The notes under the pieces were generated by a model that did no database searches, was not told where the DNA came from, and worked only from the letters and a program-made list of their open reading frames with translations. Shown piece by piece: positions 1 to 3,893 of a DNA stretch of 7,732 bases (its first letter is position 1; every line of letters starts with the position of its first letter). The DNA comes from JAGQSZ01 sp049672765 (lineage in GTDB: Bacteria; Actinomycetota; Acidimicrobiia; Acidimicrobiales; Microtrichaceae). Position numbers and translations under genes: made by a program. The stretch is taken from positions 1 to 7,732 of the forward strand of contig JBATWQ010000371.1 in the NCBI GenBank assembly GCA_049672765.1, read 5' to 3'.

Positions 1-222
1 GGGTTGATGGACGAGACGGCGTACCTGGACGGTTCGACTGACGACCGCATCCAGCGCTACCTCGATGACAAGTCGATGGCGCAGCCGATGCAGGACTTCA
101 TCGACCGTGGCGTTCGCGCAGCGGACATCGCAGCCATGAGCCTGCCTGCGTCCTACACCGGACGCGCGGCACTCGACCTCTGCGAGCGCACGATCCACGA
201 GCTGCGAACGCTCTGGCCATGA
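1..222 (+). CDS. 3' end of gene upstream of TatD-like gene (possible QatC)
   Basis: Frame 1 is open from the first base to a TGA at 220-222, so this is most likely the last ~73 codons of a gene that begins left of the window; an in-frame TTG/ATG at 4-9 could also be read as a start, but no ribosome binding site can be seen before it. The tail is acidic and helical, with a conserved-looking ending (SLPASYTGRAALDLCERTIHEL). I see no catalytic motif in it. The stop overlaps the ATG of the next gene (ATGA, 219-222), which implies translational coupling. In QatABCD anti-phage systems the gene immediately before the TatD-like qatD is qatC, a QueC-like protein, and the size and position fit its C-terminus. 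This identification rests on gene order, not on recognised residues, so it is tentative. Confidence 0.5.
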   Translation, partial: GLMDETAYLDGSTDDRIQRYLDDKSMAQPMQDFIDRGVRAADIAAMSLPASYTGRAALDLCERTIHELRTLWP

Positions 223-980
223 GCCGGTTCCCGCCGGTCGACCTCCATGCTCACGTCGACCCGGCCATCTCAGCAGATGATCTGGACGACCTGCGTGCCG
301 TCGTGTTCGCTGTCACCCGCTCACTGGATGAAGCCGCCAGCGTGGTGGATCGGACGGACGCGAACGTGGTGTGGGGCGTGGGCTGCCATCCTGGCCTGGC
401 GAAGAGCCACCGAACATTCAACGCCGCTACGTTCGAAGAACTCCTTCGATCCGTTCCCTTCGCCGGCGAGCTGGGACTCGACGGCTCGGCGCGCGTGCCC
501 ATGGATCGTCAGCAAGCCACCTTTCGAACAGCCCTGACGGTCCTCAAGAACACGCCGCGAATCGTCAGCATCCACAGCGCCGGTGCCACTCGGGAGGTTC
601 TCGACGAGCTTGAACGGTCGACGATTCGCGGCGCGGTCCTCCACTGGTGGCTTGGAGACGGGGCAGACACACATCGGGCCGTGGATCTGGGCTGCTACTT
701 CTCGCTCAACATCGCTGGCGTCCGGCGCAGCAACCTGCTCGACTTCATCCCACCCGATCGCTTGCTCACCGAGACGGATCACCCCTTCGGCGACAAGCGA
801 TCCAAGCCACCGCAGCCCGGCAACGTCGAGAATGTAGAAGCCGCCATCGCCCGGCACCACAACCTTCAGGCGAGCGACGTGCGGCGACTCGTCTGGCGCA
901 ATCTGAGCACCATGGTGGCAGAGACAAAGGTCGGGGGGCTGTTCCCGCGCCCGGTTCGCAGACTCCTTGCTGCGTCGTGA
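219..980 (+). CDS. TatD-family metal-dependent hydrolase (QatD-like)
   Basis: A 253-aa TIM-barrel amidohydrolase of the TatD DNase family. The metal-binding set is complete and in order: D8-L-H10-A-H12 at the N-terminus, G-C-H57-P, G-E84-L-G-L-D, S-I-H119-S, L-H142-W-W and E-T-D187-H-P. This predicts an active two-metal phosphoesterase or nuclease acting in the cytoplasm. Length is close to the usual 250-265 aa. The ATG at 219 overlaps the upstream stop by ATGA, so the two genes are probably one transcript and translated together. Housekeeping TatD usually sits alone or near metG, rsmA or ksgA. Here it is coupled to an upstream gene and followed by an abortive-infection gene, which favours the QatD subunit of a Qat defence system. 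TatD family membership is secure; the Qat role is inferred from context because qatA and qatB lie outside the window. Confidence 0.9.
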   Translation: MSRFPPVDLHAHVDPAISADDLDDLRAVVFAVTRSLDEAASVVDRTDANVVWGVGCHPGLAKSHRTFNAATFEELLRSVPFAGELGLDGSARVPMDRQQATFRTALTVLKNTPRIVSIHSAGATREVLDELERSTIRGAVLHWWLGDGADTHRAVDLGCYFSLNIAGVRRSNLLDFIPPDRLLTETDHPFGDKRSKPPQPGNVENVEAAIARHHNLQASDVRRLVWRNLSTMVAETKVGGLFPRPVRRLLAAS

Positions 981-1035
981 TCTGTTGGCGTTCTACTCGG
1001 TCTGATGTGTTGGAGGGATGACGGTGAGGCGCCGC

Positions 1036-1047
1036 GATAATGCGGCC
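1036..1047 (+). promoter_or_regulatory. possible leaderless promoter -10 element for the Abi gene
   Basis: GATAAT at 1036-1041 sits six bases before the ATG at 1048, so the predicted transcription start would fall on or next to the start codon. This layout is typical of leaderless mRNAs, which are frequent in actinobacteria. No convincing -35 hexamer is visible at normal spacing. The rival reading is a purine-rich GGAGGG at 1012-1017 serving a GTG start at 1024. Confidence 0.4.
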
Positions 1048-1872
1048 ATGGCCGACGACGATCTTCGCTTGACCCGGAAAGAGATCGGGCGGCTCGTCTA
1101 CAACTGGATCGGCGTCGACGGTGGCTACCTCGGTTCGTTCTCATACGCCAAGCACGACCGATTCTGGTTAGAGGTCTGCGACCTCTCGGTGGGCACGGCG
1201 GCGTACACGGGAACAACGCGGGAGTGCTTCGAACGCACACTCTTCCAGGCGGCGCCAAGAGACCAGGCTGCCGCGCTCCGAGCCATTCTCGAGGATTACC
1301 CACCGCTGGATGCACCCGACCCGGACCAGCCGAAGTTCAGAACGGTGAAGCTGAACCGCGAGATCCTCTCGTGGATCAGCCGCCTGGAGACCGGAACGAC
1401 CTCGGTCGAGGTGGCGCTGTTGTCGGCGTCGGAATCCGTCCAGCGGGCACTTGAGGACGCCGACAACCTCATGCGGACGTCGGGCCCCCAGAGTGCAGTC
1501 GATCGTGTTCACACCGCGTTGCACGGGTACCTGCTGAGCCTTTGCGACGACGCCGAGATCGCGCACGGAGACCGCCCGACGATGAACCAGTTGTTCAAGG
1601 CGCTGCGTAGAGAACACCCCAGCCTGGGCAGCCTCGGCGTTCGGGCCGACGACGTGGCCAAGATGCTGGGGTCGATGGCTTCCATCCTCGATGCGCTCAA
1701 CCCGGTGCGCAACAACGCGTCGATGGCTCACCCAACCAGCTCGCTGGTAAAGGAGGCCGAGGCGGTCCTCGTCATCAACACCGCCCGCACACTCCTGACC
1801 TACTTCGACGCGAAGCAGCGAGATATGGCCCGATCGCCGCACCACACCGGCGGTGGAGCCGAACCGTTCTGA
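1048..1872 (+). CDS. abortive infection family protein, Abi_C/HEPN-like
   Basis: A 274-aa protein in two parts. Residues ~8-90 (LTRKEI..LV....GVDGGYLG.FSY, then a GTTRECF segment) resemble the N-terminal domain of AbiJ-type abortive infection proteins. Residues ~120-256 resemble the Abi_C domain: RVHTALHGYL near 153-162, then R221-N-x5-H228 (RNNASMAH) and a final helix (EAEAVLVINTARTLLTYF). The spaced R...H pair fits the Rx4-6H signature of HEPN ribonucleases. The expected action is toxin-like RNA cleavage or growth arrest on phage infection, but this is not shown by sequence. I chose ATG 1048 because conserved sequence begins there and a GATAAT box lies just upstream. GTG 1024 (GGAGGG six bases upstream) and ATG 1018 are in-frame alternatives. 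It follows the TatD-like gene by 67 bp and may be a separate transcription unit. Confidence 0.75.
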   Translation: MADDDLRLTRKEIGRLVYNWIGVDGGYLGSFSYAKHDRFWLEVCDLSVGTAAYTGTTRECFERTLFQAAPRDQAAALRAILEDYPPLDAPDPDQPKFRTVKLNREILSWISRLETGTTSVEVALLSASESVQRALEDADNLMRTSGPQSAVDRVHTALHGYLLSLCDDAEIAHGDRPTMNQLFKALRREHPSLGSLGVRADDVAKMLGSMASILDALNPVRNNASMAHPTSSLVKEAEAVLVINTARTLLTYFDAKQRDMARSPHHTGGGAEPF

Positions 1873-1956
1873 TGTACGAGTCAAGATCGCCGCAGGGCCG
1901 GCAAGCGTGGCTCGATGCCAAGAGTCGGCGGCGCATGAGCCGAGTGTGAGGTAGTG

Positions 1957-2328
1957 ATGGCCAAGCAGCGACACCTGCGTCCCGGCGATCACCTGGATGA
2001 CGACGATATCGTGGTTATTCGAGGCGGGAACCTCGACCCGGAGGCCCTGCGCTCCGATGCCGAGCGGTACCACTCGATCTACGTCGACTACGGCCTCTCG
2101 GTGTTCGCTGCCCGCGACGTGGCTGTCGACGAGTTCGCCCAGCAGGCGCCGCTCGTCCGGTTCGAGGTGCTGACCCTGGTGCGGGTCGGCGTGCTCCGGG
2201 CCGCTGGCTTCCGCCTGGAGCCCACCGGCCGAAACCCGAGGCACTTCACCGTGGCCTTCGACGACTGGAGGCAGGCATCGAGGGCTGCGACGCTGCGAGC
2301 ACCGCAGTTGGGTGAACCCGTATCATGA
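1957..2328 (+). CDS. small protein of unknown function, first of a coupled pair
   Basis: A 123-aa protein I cannot assign to a function. It is acidic near the N-terminus (DHLDDDDIVVIRGG), then has a segment DAERYHSIYVDYGLSVFAARD and a helical middle (VDEFAQQAPLVRFEVLTLVRVGVLRAAG), ending with LEPTGRNPRHFTVAF, which looks like a conserved motif. No signal peptide or membrane segment is visible. GAGG at 1948-1951 lies five bases before ATG 1957, which supports this start over GTG 1954. The stop overlaps a possible ATG of the next gene (ATGA, 2325-2328). I have the impression that such ~120-aa plus ~80-aa gene pairs recur in actinobacteria, perhaps acting together as a toxin-antitoxin-like unit, but that is only a guess from size and coupling. 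Confidence 0.7.
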   Translation: MAKQRHLRPGDHLDDDDIVVIRGGNLDPEALRSDAERYHSIYVDYGLSVFAARDVAVDEFAQQAPLVRFEVLTLVRVGVLRAAGFRLEPTGRNPRHFTVAFDDWRQASRAATLRAPQLGEPVS

Positions 2329-2354
2329 GGACTGACACGAATCGTGGTGACCCG

Positions 2355-2599
2355 ATGAACGATCTCGATCTCGTTGCCGACCTCAACGCCCAGGACGACG
2401 ATGGCCTCGGCTGGTCAACGCTCGCCGATACCCACGCGCCCGAGCGTGTGCGGCCCGGCGCGATGCTCCTCGCTGGCAACAGCCAGGCTCAGGCCGTGGT
2501 CCGGTCGTGGCCGTCGACGACGACGGTCAGATCCACTTCTCGATCCTGCCCGGCTCGATCGCCAAAAACCGGCATCTGCTCGACCGAACGGTGGCCTGA
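2355..2599 (+). pseudogene. small gene with a one-base frameshift, second of the pair
   Basis: The frame opening with ATG 2355 (or ATG 2325, which overlaps the upstream stop) gives a coherent acidic protein through DDDGLGWSTLADTHAPERVRPGAMLLAGNSQAQAVVR. It then turns into low-quality serine/threonine/arginine-rich sequence. From about 2504 the -1 frame gives VVAVDDDGQIHFSILPGS and IAKNRHLLDRTVA before a TGA at 2597-2599. Joining the two frames yields ...QAVVRVVAVDDDG..., a smooth reading of about 81 aa. One extra G at the GG of 2503-2504 would restore it. So the gene is either inactivated by a single-base deletion, mis-sequenced at a short G run, or (less likely) recoded. GGTGA at 2346-2350 is a weak ribosome binding site for ATG 2355. 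Function unknown; it is paired with the preceding gene. Confidence 0.65.
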
Positions 2600-2629
2600 G
2601 GGCTTCTACAGTTTTTCCTACGGTGCCAC

Positions 2630-2709
2630 CCCGTACGGGACCACACGGACAGGTACGGTCCGGTAGGTCCAGTTCACGGAACCCCAGCTCAGCGGTACTG
2701 CGAGGTACA
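2630..2709 (+). repeat. cluster of GGTAC repeats and a palindrome beside the att site
   Basis: The 142 bp between the broken gene and the tRNA fragment hold no gene. They contain a perfect 10-bp palindrome CCCGTACGGG (2630-2639), a near-tandem repeat GGTACGGTCC/GGTAGGTCC (2652-2670), and further GGTAC copies at 2694-2698 and 2704-2708. The copies start at 2652, 2662, 2694 and 2704, i.e. 10, 32 and 10 bp apart, close to whole helical turns. Repeated short motifs on one face of the helix next to an attachment core are typical of integrase arm sites or excisionase sites. No recombinase gene is in the window to test this. Confidence 0.45.
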
Positions 2710-2741
2710 GGACGGGACGGGCTGGCACCCGGACCATCTCG

Positions 2742-2786
2742 CTCATAACCCGAAGGTCGCAGGTTCAAATCCTGCCCCCGCCACCA
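2742..2786 (+). other. tRNA-Met(CAT) 3' fragment, probable attachment site core
   Basis: The sequence begins in a tRNA anticodon loop (CTCATAA, anticodon CAT at 2744-2746). It continues with CCCGA, the variable loop, a perfect T arm (GCAGG 2759-2763, TTCAAAT, CCTGC 2771-2775), the acceptor 3' strand CCCCGCC (2776-2782), a discriminator A and encoded CCA (2784-2786). The upstream bases do not form the partner strands. The anticodon stem would need TCGGG but has TCTCG, no GGCGGGG acceptor strand exists, and there is no recognisable D arm. So this is the 3' 45 nt of a tRNA-Met gene rather than a working tRNA. Tyrosine-recombinase elements that enter tRNA genes leave exactly such a duplicate at the far end of the element. 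Element DNA would lie to the left and native flank to the right. A decayed tRNA pseudogene is the alternative. Confidence 0.75.
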
Positions 2787-2802
2787 ACTTGAGTACCTGA
2801 TC

Positions 2803-2838
2803 AGAGGCCCGTCTCGATTCTTCGAGAAGGGCCTCTTT
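2803..2838 (+). terminator. strong hairpin terminator downstream of the tRNA fragment
   Basis: AGAGGCCC (2803-2810) pairs with GGGCCTCT (2829-2836). After one G/A mismatch, TCTCGA (2812-2817) pairs with TCGAGA (2822-2827) around a TTCT loop. The stem therefore has 14 pairs. Only a short T run (2836-2838) follows. Its place 16 nt after CCA suggests it is the native terminator of the original tRNA gene, which supports reading the right side as the undisturbed chromosomal flank. Confidence 0.75.
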
Positions 2839-3002
2839 CATGCTCACACCCAGATTACTGGTCCTCCTCATTCTCTGCGGTCTGGGATGCACAAAGAGGT
2901 CCGTTCAGAAGCGGATGAGACGTGGCACCGCCGGTAGTGCCGCCCTGGTGGGCGTCTGTAGGCCCTCGGTGCGGCGAAGCCGAGCAGCAGGCGGACACAT
3001 CC

Positions 3003-3066
3003 CAGTGAGAGAGAAGCGCGCCCTGGAGCAGCACCTGAACGAGGGGTGGCTCCAGCTCTCTCGTTC
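3003..3066 (+). ncRNA. candidate structured RNA (compound hairpin)
   Basis: Three stems stack in one hairpin. GAGAGAG (3007-3013) pairs with CTCTCTC (3056-3062), CTGGAGC (3023-3029) with GCTCCAG (3049-3055), and CACC (3032-3035) with GGTG (3045-3048), closing a nine-base loop. The 3' side is continuous, while the 5' side has a nine-base and a two-base bulge. The outer stem can be extended by G-U and A-U pairs to 3004/3065. There is no T run, so it is not a simple terminator. It lies ~425 bp before the small toxin-like gene of the RT operon, where several defence reverse transcriptases encode their RNA partner. That it is transcribed, and that it serves the RT, is inference. Confidence 0.35.
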
Positions 3067-3137
3067 GTTAGCCGTGGGGTGGTTCAGGCTGCGGTGCGGT
3101 ATTCGGGACTGAAGCACGATCTGGGGACCTGAGTCGA

Positions 3138-3162
3138 GCACTGTGGCAACAGACCACAGTGC
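3138..3162. repeat. perfect 9-bp inverted repeat
   Basis: GCACTGTGG (3138-3146) and CCACAGTGC (3154-3162) are exact inverted copies around CAACAGA. No T run follows on either side, so it is a poor terminator. It could be a regulator-binding site or an RNA hairpin in the same geneless region as the compound hairpin at 3003-3066. Confidence 0.55.
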
Positions 3163-3457
3163 GGGCATGAGGGCGGCGGAACGGAGTACTAAGCTTTTCC
3201 GCTCCCCTCAAACAGGGTCGGCAGAATGAATCTGATCTGTACAACTTATCTTTCCGTCGCGCCTCAGCCTCGAGGTGAGAAATCCGCACCAGCGGCGTTG
3301 CAGCGGTCGTCTGTTGAGCGATGTCTACCTGAACTTGCCAGCTGACGGGACAGGTTGGACCACCCGCACCGATGCGACCGAGATCGCAGTGAAGCGGACC
3401 TTCGCTCTCGCGACGATCGCCCAGCACCCGTGTAGCGGTACCCCGGTTCGAGTACGG

Positions 3458-3463
3458 TAGAAT
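3458..3463 (+). promoter_or_regulatory. possible -10 box for the RT operon
   Basis: TAGAAT at 3458-3463 is the best -10-like hexamer ahead of the small gene at 3511. It would start transcription near 3470, giving a short leader. The bases 16-18 upstream (around 3434-3440) do not resemble a -35 box, so the call is weak. Confidence 0.3.
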
Positions 3464-3510
3464 AGAGGGCAAGGGGTTGGCCGAAACAAGTGCGCTTATT
3501 GTTCAGGAGT

Positions 3511-3885
3511 ATGAAGGCGGATGGTGACCGCCCTGCAATCGAGAGTTCCGCTCGCGGACTGGGTGTGCGCACGTTGGGTCGATATCTGGACGTGCACCCG
3601 GATGCCAACGGTGACATAGGCCCGGGCGGCGGCGGCATGAGTGTTGCGCCGGATGATCCGCTCCTGCTGGACGGATACCGGAGACCTCAGGAGTTTGGAG
3701 GTACTGGCCGCGATCCGGTTTGGGAGATCCGCGTCAAGGATCTTCCGGCAGCAACTGCACTTAGGCTTACGAGCACAAGCCATGGCCAGATTGAGCCGGC
3801 AAGTGTCATGCCGCTGGGCGACTATCAGAGCAGGCTCGAATCCACCCAAGGGGCCTGGACCTCAACAAAGCCAGCTGACCTCTGA
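3511..3885 (+). CDS. Tse2-like putative ADP-ribosyltransferase-fold toxin
   Basis: A 124-aa protein from ATG 3511. The landmarks are GPGGGGMSVAPDDP (37-50), RRP (57-59), FGGTGRDPVWEI (62-73) and a C-terminal block H91-G-Q-I-E-P-A-x2-M...Y105...L...W116. This order resembles the Tse2 family of toxins, whose members show a GG-x-SV segment near the middle and an H-x2-I-x-P-A-x2-M...Y...W ending; Tse2 proteins have an ADP-ribosyltransferase-like fold. The match is from memory of the family and needs a profile search. AGGAG at 3505-3509 lies only one base before ATG 3511, closer than ideal. GTG 3490 is an in-frame alternative without a visible ribosome binding site. The stop is 8 nt before the RT start, so the two genes form an operon. 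A toxin-like gene coupled to an RT suggests an effector/sensor pair. No separate immunity gene is visible. Confidence 0.6.
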   Translation: MKADGDRPAIESSARGLGVRTLGRYLDVHPDANGDIGPGGGGMSVAPDDPLLLDGYRRPQEFGGTGRDPVWEIRVKDLPAATALRLTSTSHGQIEPASVMPLGDYQSRLESTQGAWTSTKPADL

Positions 3886-3893
3886 AACTGACG

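Larger units (their letters stand above)
2839..3489. other. geneless region upstream of the RT operon
   Basis: About 650 bp with no convincing coding sequence on either strand. The open frames here (for example 2840-3112 on + and 3068-3472 on -) give arginine-, serine- and proline-rich translations with no motifs and no good ribosome binding sites. The stretch instead holds several inverted repeats, listed separately (3003-3066, 3138-3162), plus weaker ones: GGCAC/GTGCC around 2923-2940, GCGGAA/TTCCGC at 3176-3202 and an extended CCTCGAGG palindrome at 3263-3279. It could carry a non-coding RNA and the promoter of the downstream operon. Confidence 0.5.

Noticed and set aside
321..860. A 179-codon minus-strand frame inside the TatD-like gene
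   Set aside because: The + strand frame carries every TatD metal ligand; the minus frame has no recognisable features.
1168..2244. A 358-codon open frame on the minus strand, longer than the Abi gene it covers
   Set aside because: It is a high-GC shadow. The + strand frames under it have family motifs and a ribosome binding site, while this translation is rich in R, H, G and V with no motif and spans two real + strand genes.
2709..2786. A complete, functional tRNA
   Set aside because: The 5' half does not pair with the 3' acceptor or anticodon strand and has no D-arm consensus. About five of seven acceptor pairs can be forced with GACGGGA at 2711-2717, but the rest fails.
2840..3112. A 90-codon + strand frame with a hydrophobic start resembling a lipoprotein signal (LLVLLILCGLGC)
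   Set aside because: The ATG follows the terminator hairpin directly with no ribosome binding site. After the first 17 residues the sequence is arginine-rich and featureless, and the frame runs through the compound hairpin. A small lipoprotein cannot be fully excluded.
3275..3460. A 61-codon + strand frame upstream of the toxin-like gene
   Set aside because: Short, with no ribosome binding site and no recognisable domain; kept as non-coding.
3068..3472. A 134-codon minus-strand frame in the geneless region
   Set aside because: No ribosome binding site, no motif and a composition typical of chance frames in GC-rich DNA.
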